Positions 8,460 through 16,469 of a stretch of DNA of 64,000 nt are shown piece by piece; positions within the stretch are counted from its first letter, which is position 1; each line of letters begins with the position of its first letter. The stretch is from Histidinibacterium lentulum. GTDB lineage: Bacteria; Pseudomonadota; Alphaproteobacteria; Rhodobacterales; Rhodobacteraceae. The stretch covers positions 541,130-605,129 of the forward strand of contig NZ_ML119082.1 of the NCBI RefSeq assembly GCF_003789055.1, in the 5' to 3' direction. The notes under the pieces are model-generated. The model was not told where the DNA came from. It worked only from the letters and a program-made list of their open reading frames with translations, and made no database searches. A program made the translations under genes and the position numbers.

Positions 8460-8896
8460 CGGAGGCGAGGCTTTCCCGGCGGTCGCTGCTTGCGGGCGGG
8501 CTGGCGCTCTCGGCCCTCGCCACGGCGGCTCCGCTGCGGGCTCAGGTGGCGCGGGTGGAGGGTCCGAGCTTCGTGGACCTCGCGGCGCGGCTGCGGGAGC
8601 TGACCGGGTTCGATCCCCTTCCCCGCGACCTCCTGTCGGCCTTCGCGGAGGCATCGGGAGAGGATGGCGTGTTCCGGGCCGGGATCATGGAGGACGGCGA
8701 CGCGGCGGCGCAGCGGCGGGCGATCAAGGCGCTCTATCACGGGATCCTGGCGCCCGAGGGCGACGAGGGCGAGCCGGTGCGGCTGGGCTATGCGAGCGCG
8801 CTTCAATGGGCGGCGATCGAGGAGACGAACAACGTGCCGAGCTGGTGCGGGGGGGTTCCGGGATACTGGTCTGAGCCGCCGGAGCTGCCGGGCTGA
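8456..8896 (+). CDS. Tat-exported FAD sugar dehydrogenase small subunit (sorbitol dehydrogenase small-subunit family)
   Basis: A 146-residue protein with a textbook twin-arginine signal: SRRSLLAGG at residues 7-15, a hydrophobic core, then a cleavage site near LRAQ. The mature part ends with a CGGVPGYWSEPPE-type tail characteristic of small subunits of membrane-bound FAD sorbitol or fructose dehydrogenases. These escort a GMC large subunit to the periplasm. The only large subunit in sight is the one at 484, which already has a small subunit of another family upstream. It closes the operon. Confidence 0.75.
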   Translation: MTEARLSRRSLLAGGLALSALATAAPLRAQVARVEGPSFVDLAARLRELTGFDPLPRDLLSAFAEASGEDGVFRAGIMEDGDAAAQRRAIKALYHGILAPEGDEGEPVRLGYASALQWAAIEETNNVPSWCGGVPGYWSEPPELPG

Positions 8897-9297
8897 CAGG
8901 CGTTCACGATGAGACGGGGGTTCATGTCCTTGATTTCGCATCCGAATCCTGCGCAACGGGTTTCGGGACGGTGGGATATGGGCGTCTTGAGAAATGTGTG
9001 CCGAGTGATCCGCACCGGCGTGGCGCCATGACGTGAGTCCGTGCAGCAGGAACGGACAAGAGGGATGACCCGTCGTCCTGACCCCTGCTCCGATCTTTCT
9101 GCGATCCGTTGGCTGACCCGGCAGGAGAGCGACGCGGCCCCACCGCGCATCTGCGCGAGGCAATCCGCCACCAGCGTGAATTACGCTTGTCTTGCCCCTT
9201 CGTCAGACCGATGAATTCCGCAGATCAGGTCGTCTGGAAGGCAAACGCCCATGACACCCGCAGAACCGAAAGGCCGTGGTCACGCCCCGGGCGGCAG
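8897..9297. other. Intergenic region, no gene recognised
   Basis: About 400 bases between the dehydrogenase/oxidase operon and the next gene. No convincing ORF with a ribosome-binding site, no tRNA and no T-run terminator was seen. A GGAAC at 9049-9053 is followed 17 bases later by CGTC (9071-9074), a partial match to an EcfG-type promoter pointing at the downstream gene. I regard this as weak. Confidence 0.4.
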
Positions 9298-9771
9298 ATG
9301 ACCGAGCGTGCGGAGTTTCCGGAGAACCGGACCCTCAACCTCGTATTCGGCCTCGTCTTCCTCGGTATGGCGGTCGTGTGGTGGGTCCTGCTCTTTCCCT
9401 CGGGTGTTCCGACCCTGACCCGGGATACGACGGTGCTGCTGCTGGCGATCGCCGCCATGGCGGGGTTCGGCCTCTGGTCCCTGACGCGCCTGCGCAAGAC
9501 CGCCGCGGTCGTCGTGGTGGACCATGACGGACTGACGGATCTGCGGCTGATGTCCGACCCGATCCCGTGGTCCGAACTAGATCGGTGCGACCTGGTGGTC
9601 GGCTACAGGGGGGTCCGGCGGCTTCGGCTGGTCCTGCGCCCCGGCTCGCCGGTCGCGGCACGGCTGGGCAGGCAAGAGGTCATCGTCAACGACCTGATGC
9701 TGACAGGCGGCGCGAGGGGCGTGCGCGAGGCCATCGCCCGGTTCGCGCCGCAGGTTCCGCGCGGCTGGTAA
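9298..9771 (+). CDS. Membrane protein with PH-like domain (STM3941-like), function unknown
   Basis: A 157-residue protein. Two hydrophobic helices (about residues 15-35 and 42-62) are followed by a beta-rich part with a DHDGLTD...IPWSEL pattern, like bacterial PH-like membrane proteins of the STM3941/YcxB sort. The assignment is by pattern only. The start at 9298 was chosen because the membrane segment follows directly; ATG at 9211 is in frame and would add 29 polar residues without a better ribosome-binding site. It stands alone, facing the SDR gene. Confidence 0.5.
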   Translation: MTERAEFPENRTLNLVFGLVFLGMAVVWWVLLFPSGVPTLTRDTTVLLLAIAAMAGFGLWSLTRLRKTAAVVVVDHDGLTDLRLMSDPIPWSELDRCDLVVGYRGVRRLRLVLRPGSPVAARLGRQEVIVNDLMLTGGARGVREAIARFAPQVPRGW

Positions 9772-9834
9772 CCGCCCGGTCATGCAGGCGCCCGCGTTGC
9801 GGCGCGGACCCGGGCAGACCGCGGGGGACGGGGT

Positions 9835-10839
9835 TCATCGCCTTTTCGGGAGACCCAGGGCGAGGCCCAGGGCGAAACCGGTGAGGGCGATGCCGCCGAG
9901 GGCGGTCCAGCGGGCGCGGTCCCCGTCGATGACGAGGGCGCGATCCGCGGCGAGGTGGCCGTACGAACCGGAGGCGGAGGCGGGATAGGGCGCGGGGTCC
10001 GCGAGGTTGTCCTGGCGGGGGCCCTCCTCCGGCCGGTCGGACATCTGCGCCTCGGCGCCGTCGGCGGCGAGCTTGTGGTCGAGCCAGTCGGGCGCCACCG
10101 CCTGACCCGCGGAGAGTTTCAGGACCGTGTTGCCCACGAGCAGTTCCCGCGGCCCCTCGAGCGCGGCGCGCAGGATCGCGTCGGCGGCGACTTCGGGGCT
10201 GTAGACCGGCTCGGCGGGCTTCGGTTGCCGCGGCAGGCGGTTGCGGGCCCAGTCGAATTGCGGCGTGTCGATGGAGGGAAGCTGCACGAGCGACAGGGTG
10301 ATGTCGCGCCCCTCGCGGATCAGCTCGGACCGGAGCGAGCCGGTGAATCCGTTGATCGCGTGTTTCGAGGCCACATAGGCCGACTGGAAGGGCACGGAGC
10401 GGTAGGCGAGGCCGGAGCCCACGTTGACGATAGCGCCCCGGGTCATCAGGCGCAGGGCGGCGCGGCACCCGTTGACCTGGCCGAGGAAGGTGACGGCGAC
10501 GATGCGCTCGAACTCGGCGGGCTCCACCTCGCGGAAGGGCGAGAACGAGGTGAGCATGGCGCAGTTGACCCAGATCTCGGGCGTGCCGAGTTCCGCCGCG
10601 AGCGCGTCGGCGGCTTTTTCGAGGGCCTCGTGGTCGGAGACATCGACGCTGGCTGTCACGATGCGGGGCAGTCCGCCCTCGCCGGGACCGTAGGCGCGGG
10701 CAATCTCCTCCAGCCGGTCCTCGCCCCGGGCGATCACGCCGACGCGGCAGCCCCGGGCCACGAGCGCATCCACCGTGGCGCGGCCGACGCCCGCCGAGCC
10801 GCCGCAGACGATGGCGGTCTTTCCGTGCAACTGGTCCAT
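9835..10839 (-). CDS. Short-chain dehydrogenase/reductase with C-terminal membrane tail
   Basis: A 334-residue NAD(P)-dependent oxidoreductase. It has a Rossmann glycine motif GGSAGVG (residues 13-19) and the catalytic triad Ser142, Tyr155, Lys159 (Y-VAS-K). The usual NNAG is replaced by VNCA (91-94). The fold normally ends near residue 250; here about 80 more residues end in a hydrophobic helix (GGIALTGFALGLALG) and a basic tail, suggesting membrane attachment. The start at 10839 is preceded by GAAAGG. Substrate unknown. It lies 105 bases downstream of the stress-type pair, so it could be read from the same promoter. Confidence 0.82.
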   Translation of the reverse strand: MDQLHGKTAIVCGGSAGVGRATVDALVARGCRVGVIARGEDRLEEIARAYGPGEGGLPRIVTASVDVSDHEALEKAADALAAELGTPEIWVNCAMLTSFSPFREVEPAEFERIVAVTFLGQVNGCRAALRLMTRGAIVNVGSGLAYRSVPFQSAYVASKHAINGFTGSLRSELIREGRDITLSLVQLPSIDTPQFDWARNRLPRQPKPAEPVYSPEVAADAILRAALEGPRELLVGNTVLKLSAGQAVAPDWLDHKLAADGAEAQMSDRPEEGPRQDNLADPAPYPASASGSYGHLAADRALVIDGDRARWTALGGIALTGFALGLALGLPKRR

Positions 10840-10944
10840 GTCATGCCTTTCGCGCGCCGGATGCGGCGCAGCTGTCGATCGCGGGAGGAAGCCGAAAGGC
10901 CCGGCCAAAGGGGGACCGGGCCTCGCGGCGGGAGCGGCGGGCGC

Positions 10945-11973
10945 TCAGGACTTGCCGGAGCCCGATCCTTCGGACTTCGAGCCCTCGGCCTTGGCGCCGT
11001 CGCGGGCGGCTTCGGAGACGCGCTTGGCGGCCTCCCGGGCCTGGTCGCGGGTCCGGTCGACGACTTCCTCGCCATCGGGGACGGCGTCCTTGACGTCGCG
11101 GACGGCCTCGGTGGCCACGGAGCGGGCCTCGTCCATCGCGGCGTTGGCGCCGGCGACGACGCGGGCGCGCTCCTCCTCGAAGACGGCGCGCGCCTCGTCC
11201 CAGAAGCGGTGGGCCATGGGGCCGAGGCGGCGGTTCTCCATGCGCGAGCCGGGAATCGCCGCGGCGATGGCGGCCCCCGCGGCCACGGCGAGGGCGCCGG
11301 CGGCCAGCGGGTTGTCGCGGATCATCCGGTTGGTTCCCGAGGCGCCGCTGCGCAGGCCTTCCCGGGCCTGTTCGGACATGTCGAGCGCCCGGCGGCGGGC
11401 TGCGATGACGCGCTTGCGCGCCTCTTCGCTCATGTCCTCGGTGCCTTCGGTGATGCGCTTGCGCAGCTCTTGGGTTCGGCCGCTCAGCTTGTCCCGCTGC
11501 TGGGCGAACTGCCCGCGGGTGCGGCTTTCAGTCCCGGCATAGCGGCCACGGACCCGCTCCTGGAGGCGCTGCGTCTGGGCGCGGACGGTGTCGCGCTCGA
11601 CCCGGGGGGCGGCCAGAAGGGCGAGGCCCGCGATGATCATCGCGCTGCCCACCGGGTTGCGGCGGACGGTGTCCATGGCCGTGGAGACATAGCCGCCGTC
11701 GTCATCGTCATCCTCGTCGAGATAGCCCGGGTAGAAGCGGTCTGGGTCGTCCTCCGGGCCGAGCCCGAGGTCGTCGCCATAGGCATAGGGGTCGTCGACG
11801 TAGGGATCGGAGGCGGGATCGTCGAGCCAGGGATCGCGGGCGGCCGCGGCGTCGCGGCTCCACATGTCCTCCTCGGCGGAGATCGGACCGGCATGGGGAT
11901 CCACCGTCCGCTTCAGCGGGCGGCCGGCACTGTCGAGGGGGACGCGGGGATCGTCGGGTGTGTTGTAGGTCAT
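10945..11973 (-). CDS. Acidic/coiled-coil membrane-associated protein, possibly DUF3618/YqjD-like
   Basis: A 342-residue protein of low complexity. The N-terminal 100 residues are very acidic (runs of D and E, ending in a DEDDDDD stretch). Next come a short hydrophobic segment with an RNPVGSAMIIAGLALLAAP pattern, a charged helical region of about 100 residues, and a second hydrophobic segment preceded by RDNPLAAGALAVAAG. The C-terminus is an Ala/Glu/Arg-rich helix with a Ser/Gly tail. The RxNP-before-hydrophobic pattern recalls DUF3618 and YqjD/ElaB-type stress proteins; that is inference. The start at 11973 has an AGGAGAG ribosome-binding site six bases upstream. Confidence 0.65.
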   Translation of the reverse strand: MTYNTPDDPRVPLDSAGRPLKRTVDPHAGPISAEEDMWSRDAAAARDPWLDDPASDPYVDDPYAYGDDLGLGPEDDPDRFYPGYLDEDDDDDGGYVSTAMDTVRRNPVGSAMIIAGLALLAAPRVERDTVRAQTQRLQERVRGRYAGTESRTRGQFAQQRDKLSGRTQELRKRITEGTEDMSEEARKRVIAARRRALDMSEQAREGLRSGASGTNRMIRDNPLAAGALAVAAGAAIAAAIPGSRMENRRLGPMAHRFWDEARAVFEEERARVVAGANAAMDEARSVATEAVRDVKDAVPDGEEVVDRTRDQAREAAKRVSEAARDGAKAEGSKSEGSGSGKS

Positions 11974-11987
11974 GGGTGTCTCTCCTG

Positions 11988-12122
11988 TCACTTGGGCGAA
12001 CGCGGACGGACCGGAACGGGAACCGGCCGACGCTGTGGCGCACGCGGCGGCAGCACGGCGTCGGCGAGATCGCCGAGCCAGTCGGCCAGGCTCTTGCGGA
12101 TCGTGTTCAGAAACGCGGGCAT
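11988..12122 (-). CDS. 44-residue basic protein upstream of the acidic membrane-associated protein
   Basis: A small gene with a strong AAAGGAGA ribosome-binding site five bases before its ATG. The product begins MPAFLNTIRKSLADWL, an amphipathic helix, and ends in a proline/arginine-rich basic tail (PVPVPVRPRSPK). The stop is 14 bases before the start of the 342-residue gene, so the two are probably one operon. The basic tail and acidic neighbour could interact, which is speculation. No family recognised. Confidence 0.6.
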   Translation of the reverse strand: MPAFLNTIRKSLADWLGDLADAVLPPRAPQRRPVPVPVRPRSPK

Positions 12123-12181
12123 CGCGGTCTCCTTTGCGGCGGTTGGATATGGGGCCGGCCTGCAGCGCCCCTTGGCTTCAC

Positions 12182-12206
12182 AACCAAAGCAGGCGGGCGA
12201 TGTTCC
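12182..12206 (-). promoter_or_regulatory. Candidate EcfG-type promoter for the 44-aa gene operon
   Basis: Read on the minus strand: GGAAC (12206-12202), 16 bases, then GGTT (12185-12182). The alphaproteobacterial general-stress sigma factor EcfG recognises GGAAC-N16/17-CGTT, so three of four -10 bases agree. The implied start near 12175 gives a leader of about 53 bases. Confidence 0.5.
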
Positions 12207-12230
12207 GGCCGGACCGGGCGGAGAGGGCGC

Positions 12231-12255
12231 GGAACCGGGCTTTGCCACAAGTGTT
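12231..12255 (+). promoter_or_regulatory. Candidate EcfG-like promoter for the SDR at 12323
   Basis: GGAAC (12231-12235), 16 bases, then TGTT (12252-12255), on the plus strand about 70 bases before the SDR start. It is divergent from the matching element at 12182-12206. The -10 match is three of four. Confidence 0.35.
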
Positions 12256-12322
12256 GGGCGGGATGACGCCGGGACGGCCGAAGCGGCACATCCCCGGACA
12301 CAGGATCTTATCGGAGAGTGAC

Positions 12323-13105
12323 ATGGACCTTGGCATTTCGGGCAAGACCGCCCTCATCACCGGCGCCGGCGGCGGCATGGGCAGCGAGACGGCGCGGCTC
12401 CTCGCCGCCGAGGGTGTCGAGGTGACGCTGACCGATCTCGATCCGGACCAGCTCGACGCGGTGGCGAAGGCGACCGGCGGCCGGGCGCAGGCCGCCGATC
12501 TCTCGACGCCCCAGGGCGCCGTGGACCTGGTGAACGCGGTGGGAAAGGAGTTCGACATCTTCGTCCATGCCGCGGGGGTCACGGGGGCCAAGGGCGATCC
12601 GCTCGAGATGACAGAGGAGGACTGGGAGCACGCCTGGCAGACGGATTTCATGTCCGCGGTGCGGCTGTCGCGGCACCTCGGGCCCGGGATGATCGGGCGC
12701 GGCTGGGGGCGGATGGTCTTCGTCACCTCGGAGAATGTCGCCCAGCCCTATCCCGACGAGACGGTCTACAACGTCGCCAAGAGCGCGCTGCTGAGTTTCT
12801 CGAAGAGCCTCGCCATGGCCCACGGGCAAGAGGGGCTGCGCGTCAACTGCGTGGCGCCCGCCTTCATCGAGACGCCGATGACGGACGGGATGATGGACAA
12901 GCTGGCCGAGAGCGAGGGAGTGAGCCGGGACGAGGCGGTGGAGGGGTTCCTCGAGTCCGACCGGCCGTTCCTGAACCTCAAGCGGCGGGGGCGGCCCGAG
13001 GAGGTGGCGCCGGTGATCGCACTTCTGTGCTCGGAGCACGCGTCCTTCGTGTCGGGGGCGAACTGGCGGGTGGACGGCGGCTCCGTCGGGTCGATCGAGA
13101 CGTGA
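12323..13105 (+). CDS. Short-chain dehydrogenase/reductase (3-oxoacyl-ACP reductase-like)
   Basis: A 260-residue classical SDR: TGAGGGMG cofactor motif (residues 13-20), catalytic Ser136, Tyr149 and Lys153, and a C-terminal GANWRVDGG stretch typical of FabG-like enzymes. The first variable base of the HAAG motif is also present (VHAAG, 81-85). The start follows a GGAGAG ribosome-binding site. The hydrolase gene begins inside its stop codon (GTGA overlap) and a flavin reductase follows, suggesting a small catabolic operon. The substrate is not evident. Confidence 0.85.
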   Translation: MDLGISGKTALITGAGGGMGSETARLLAAEGVEVTLTDLDPDQLDAVAKATGGRAQAADLSTPQGAVDLVNAVGKEFDIFVHAAGVTGAKGDPLEMTEEDWEHAWQTDFMSAVRLSRHLGPGMIGRGWGRMVFVTSENVAQPYPDETVYNVAKSALLSFSKSLAMAHGQEGLRVNCVAPAFIETPMTDGMMDKLAESEGVSRDEAVEGFLESDRPFLNLKRRGRPEEVAPVIALLCSEHASFVSGANWRVDGGSVGSIET

Positions 13106-13926
13106 GCGGGCGACCCGCCTCCGAGGCGGAGGTGCGCGACCGGATCGGGGCGGTGCCGGTGACGGGCGGGCCCGAGGAGATGCGGGCGGCCTTCGCCCGG
13201 CTCATGGGCCCCGCGCCCGAGCTGGCGAGGGAGACCTTGGGCGGATGCGCCGTGGCGCGGGCCGGGGACGGTCCGGTCAGGGCGGTCTGGCTCCATGGCG
13301 GGGGCTATGTCTTCGGCAGTCCGGAAAGTCACGGCTGGGCGGCCCTGGCGCTGGCGGAGAGGCTGGGCGGGTCGGTGCTGCTGCCGGACTACGATCTGGC
13401 GCCCGAAGCGCCCTGGCCCGCGCAGATGACCGGGCCGCGGGCGGTGCTGGAGGCGCTCGGGCCGGAGGGGGCGGTGGCGCTGGTGGGCGACAGCGCGGGC
13501 GGGCATCTGGCGATGCGGCTCGCGCTGGAGGATCCGGCGCGGGTCCGCGCCCTGGCGCTGATCTCGCCCAACACCGACCGCAGCGGGCAGAGCGGAACCC
13601 GGAGGCGCGACAGCGATGCGATGAACGACGACGCCACGGACAGCCGGCTGGCGCGAATGGCCTTCGGGGATGCGGACCCGGCATCGGCGGAGGTCTCCCC
13701 GCTGCTGGCCGATCTCGGTGGCCTGCCGAAGCTGCTGATCCTCGCGGCGGGCGACGAGATCCTGCTCGACGACGCCCTCCTGCTGGCAAGGGCCGCGGCG
13801 CTCGCCGGGGTGCGGACGGACCTGAGGGTCTGGCCGGGGCTCTTTCACCTCTTTCCGCTCTGGCCGGAAGCCCTGCCGGAGGCGCGGGAGGCGCTGGACG
13901 CCATCGCCGGACATCTGCGGACATGA
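13102..13926 (+). CDS. Alpha/beta hydrolase of the hormone-sensitive-lipase type
   Basis: A 274-residue esterase/lipase-fold enzyme starting with GTG at the stop of the upstream SDR. The oxyanion-hole motif HGGG (residues 65-68) and nucleophile motif GDSAGG (129-134, Ser131) define the HSL family; Asp218 and His249 complete the triad. It lies between an SDR and a flavin reductase. It probably hydrolyses a small ester or lactone in the same pathway; the exact substrate is unknown. Confidence 0.85.
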   Translation: MSGRPASEAEVRDRIGAVPVTGGPEEMRAAFARLMGPAPELARETLGGCAVARAGDGPVRAVWLHGGGYVFGSPESHGWAALALAERLGGSVLLPDYDLAPEAPWPAQMTGPRAVLEALGPEGAVALVGDSAGGHLAMRLALEDPARVRALALISPNTDRSGQSGTRRRDSDAMNDDATDSRLARMAFGDADPASAEVSPLLADLGGLPKLLILAAGDEILLDDALLLARAAALAGVRTDLRVWPGLFHLFPLWPEALPEAREALDAIAGHLRT

Positions 13927-13942
13927 CGGAAGGAGAAAGAGA

Positions 13943-14641
13943 ATGGCCCACAGGATAACGCTGCTGGAGAAGGAGCCCGTGACGCATGACACCTGGCATC
14001 TGGTATTCGAGCGGCCAGCGGGGTTCACCTTCAGGCCCGGACAGGCAACGGACATGGCGCTCGATCTCGAGGGGATCGAGGAGGAGCGTCGGCCTTTCAC
14101 CTTCACGTCCGCGCCCGATGCGGAGCGGCTGGAGTTCGTCATCAAGAGCTATCCCGACCACGAGGGGGTGACCGCGCGGCTGCCCGACCTGAGACCCGGC
14201 GACACGGCGCGGATCGGCGCGGCCTGGGGCGCGATCGAGGATCGCGGGCCTGGCGTGTTCATCGCGGGAGGCGCAGGGATCACGCCCTTCATCCCGATCC
14301 TGCGCGAGCAGGCGCAGAGGGAGGAGACGGGCCGATGCCTCGTCTTCGCCAACAAGACGGAGGCGGACATCATCCTGCGCGAGGAATGGGACGGCATGGC
14401 CGGGCTGGAGACGCTCTTCGTGACGGATGCGGAAGGGGACGGATTTCCGGACGGGCCGGTGGACGAGGAGCTTCTGGCCCCGCTCGTGGCGGAAGGCCGG
14501 CTCTTCTATTTCTGCGGACCGCCGCCGATGGCGGAGGCGGTGACCGAGGCGCTCGCGTCGCTGGGAGTCGGCGAGGAGAGGATCGTCACGGAGGACAAGC
14601 CCGCGGACGAGGAGAGGGCGCGGATGTTCGAGGAAACGTAG
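13943..14641 (+). CDS. FAD-binding oxidoreductase of the ferredoxin/flavodoxin reductase family
   Basis: A 232-residue protein. It has a RPFTFTSAP flavin-binding motif near residue 50, a nicotinamide-binding GGAGITPF near 110 and a YFCGPPPM motif near 190. No 2Fe-2S domain is attached, so it is a bare flavin reductase module that would pass electrons between NAD(P)H and a separate partner. It starts 16 bases after the hydrolase, preceded by GGAAGGAGAAAGAGA, and probably belongs to the same operon. Confidence 0.82.
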   Translation: MAHRITLLEKEPVTHDTWHLVFERPAGFTFRPGQATDMALDLEGIEEERRPFTFTSAPDAERLEFVIKSYPDHEGVTARLPDLRPGDTARIGAAWGAIEDRGPGVFIAGGAGITPFIPILREQAQREETGRCLVFANKTEADIILREEWDGMAGLETLFVTDAEGDGFPDGPVDEELLAPLVAEGRLFYFCGPPPMAEAVTEALASLGVGEERIVTEDKPADEERARMFEET

Positions 14642-14729
14642 GCCGGGTCGCGGGCGGCAGGTGCGTTTCAGCGGAGCGTGAAGGGGGGGCGGGCAGAAGC
14701 CCGGCCCACGGGAGCATGACCGGGATCGG

Positions 14730-16373
14730 TCATGCCGCCTCGCTGGCCTTCGCTTCGGCGAACATCGTCTCTCCCCGCGCCTCGCGGTCCGCGGCGGCGG
14801 TGATGAGTTTTTCCCGGGCCTCGCAGGACAGGAACCACGCGGTGTCGGGGTTGGCGCAGGGCAGGCCGAAGGTCACCTCCTTGCCGAGGATATCGTGATC
14901 GGTGACCGCGACGAAGGCGTTGGCCCTGTCGTCGAGCTGTTCGGGATCGAGGCTGTCCATGATCCTGTCGAAATCCCGGCGCAGGGCCTCGACATCGGCA
15001 TCATGGGCCAGCCGCAGCCGGATCAGCCAGTTCATCGGCCGCTCCTGCATCGTCCAGTTCTCGAAGGGCTCGGAGACGAACTCGCTCACCGGGACGATGA
15101 GCCGGATCCCCGTCCAGACCCTCAGCTGGACGAAAGTGAAGTGGATGCGCTCCACATGGCAGAGCCGGTCCTTGAAGGTGACCTTGTCGCCGATCCGCGC
15201 GGACTGGTTCAGCGCGATCTGCATGGAGGCCAGGATGTTGCCGAGGATCGTGCGCGCGGCGAAGCCGAAGACGAGGGTCAGGAGGCCCGCCGAGGCGAGG
15301 AACGAGAGGCCGAGGCCGGAGCTGAGCTGCGCCTCGTGCACGGCGACCACGATGGCGACGATCACCACGACGATGAGCACGGCCCGGCGAAACGCGGAGA
15401 CCCGGGTGGCGATCGCGCGGCGGTGGTCTTCCTTGGCGTTCCGCAGGGTGGCGTCGTCGAAGGAGACGAGGTCCTCGATGATCACGTCCACCCCGCGCAG
15501 CACGAAGAGCAGGATGGCGAGCGCGAGGCCGAGGGCCACGAGGGGATCGGCGATGTGCGAGATTTCCGACGAGAAGGCGAAGAACCCGCCGATCAACCAG
15601 CCCGCCGTCGCGGTCGCCGCGAAGAGGGCGAGCGGCGCCCGGCCCGCGCGCATCAGCCGGGCGGCGCGGGAGGTGCCGCGGCTGATGCGGCCGACGCCGG
15701 CCCAGGCCAGCCATCCCGTCAGGGCCATGAGCGCGAGGCCCAGCGGCAGAGCCAGGAGCTCCCACCACATGAGCCCGAACCAGGCCTCTCCGCGCAAGGC
15801 ATCCGGCAGGGACCGCTCCAGTCGGCTCGGCCCGTGGCGGGCGTAGATGTCGGGGATCTCGGCCACGGTCTCGCGCGAGAAGACCCAGACCGGCGCCATT
15901 CCGGGGGCCTCGACGCGGTTCACGCGGACGGGGATCGGCTGGGGATGCATCTCCGCCTGACCAAGCAGGATCGAGCGGCGGATCTCTCCGGAGAGGGCGT
16001 CCTCGGACCGCGCGGTATCGAGCAGGGCGTCCGGCCGGTCGGTGAGGGCCTCCCAGTCGATCACCACGGCCCGGTCGATCACGACGCCGAGCTGGTCGGC
16101 GAGCCGGCGCGCCTCCGCTTCGGTCCCCGCGACGCCGGTGACGTTGAGGTAGTGAACCGCGGCCTCGAGATCGTCCGAGCTCGTGGCGCGGAGAAAGCCG
16201 TCGACGGTGGCGCGGGGCGTCGCGCGGTCCACCCGGTCGGGGACGGGGCCGAGCTGCGGATTGAGCGCGTCGACCTCGAAGGTTTCCGGCGCGCCGCCTG
16301 CCCCGTCCTGGGCCGCGGAGGGGAGGGCCGCCACGAGGGCGAGACACAGGATCGTGAGGAACCGGCGGATCAT
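14730..16373 (-). CDS. Mechanosensitive ion channel of the MscS family with periplasmic N-terminal domain
   Basis: A 547-residue protein. A signal peptide (about residues 1-21, ending SAAQ) precedes a periplasmic region of roughly 150 residues. Four to five membrane helices follow, the last pore-lining one rich in Gly and Ala (FLASAGLLTLVFGFAARTILGNILASMQIALNQ), then the cytoplasmic MscS beta domain with IGDKVTFKDRLCHVE. It would open under hypo-osmotic shock. The start at 16373 was chosen because it opens the signal peptide; the frame continues 45 codons further without one. The ribosome-binding site is weak. Confidence 0.85.
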   Translation of the reverse strand: MIRRFLTILCLALVAALPSAAQDGAGGAPETFEVDALNPQLGPVPDRVDRATPRATVDGFLRATSSDDLEAAVHYLNVTGVAGTEAEARRLADQLGVVIDRAVVIDWEALTDRPDALLDTARSEDALSGEIRRSILLGQAEMHPQPIPVRVNRVEAPGMAPVWVFSRETVAEIPDIYARHGPSRLERSLPDALRGEAWFGLMWWELLALPLGLALMALTGWLAWAGVGRISRGTSRAARLMRAGRAPLALFAATATAGWLIGGFFAFSSEISHIADPLVALGLALAILLFVLRGVDVIIEDLVSFDDATLRNAKEDHRRAIATRVSAFRRAVLIVVVIVAIVVAVHEAQLSSGLGLSFLASAGLLTLVFGFAARTILGNILASMQIALNQSARIGDKVTFKDRLCHVERIHFTFVQLRVWTGIRLIVPVSEFVSEPFENWTMQERPMNWLIRLRLAHDADVEALRRDFDRIMDSLDPEQLDDRANAFVAVTDHDILGKEVTFGLPCANPDTAWFLSCEAREKLITAAADREARGETMFAEAKASEAA

Positions 16374-16381
16374 GGCGATCC

Positions 16382-16407
16382 AACCGGGAAGCCGCGACGG
16401 CGGTTCC
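16382..16407 (-). promoter_or_regulatory. Possible EcfG-like promoter immediately upstream of mscS-family gene
   Basis: On the minus strand: GGAAC (16407-16403), 17 bases, then GGTT (16385-16382). Transcription would begin only a few bases before, or at, the ATG at 16373. It would therefore produce a leaderless or nearly leaderless message, which weakens the case. Confidence 0.25.
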
Positions 16408-16469
16408 GGGGCTTTACGGCCGTGCGGGGATTTCGGACAAACCGGAACGCGCAGGACAGGACGACAGCC

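Noticed and set aside
9049..9074. GGAAC-N17-CGTC as an EcfG promoter for the PH-like protein gene
   Set aside because: The last -10 base is wrong and the element is more than 220 bases from the chosen start, so it was not listed as a promoter.
14895..16469. Upstream extension of the malonyl-CoA synthetase frame on the plus strand across the mscS gene
   Set aside because: The extension has no MatB homology, the enzyme's normal N-terminus begins at 16470, and the region is the antisense of a MscS channel.
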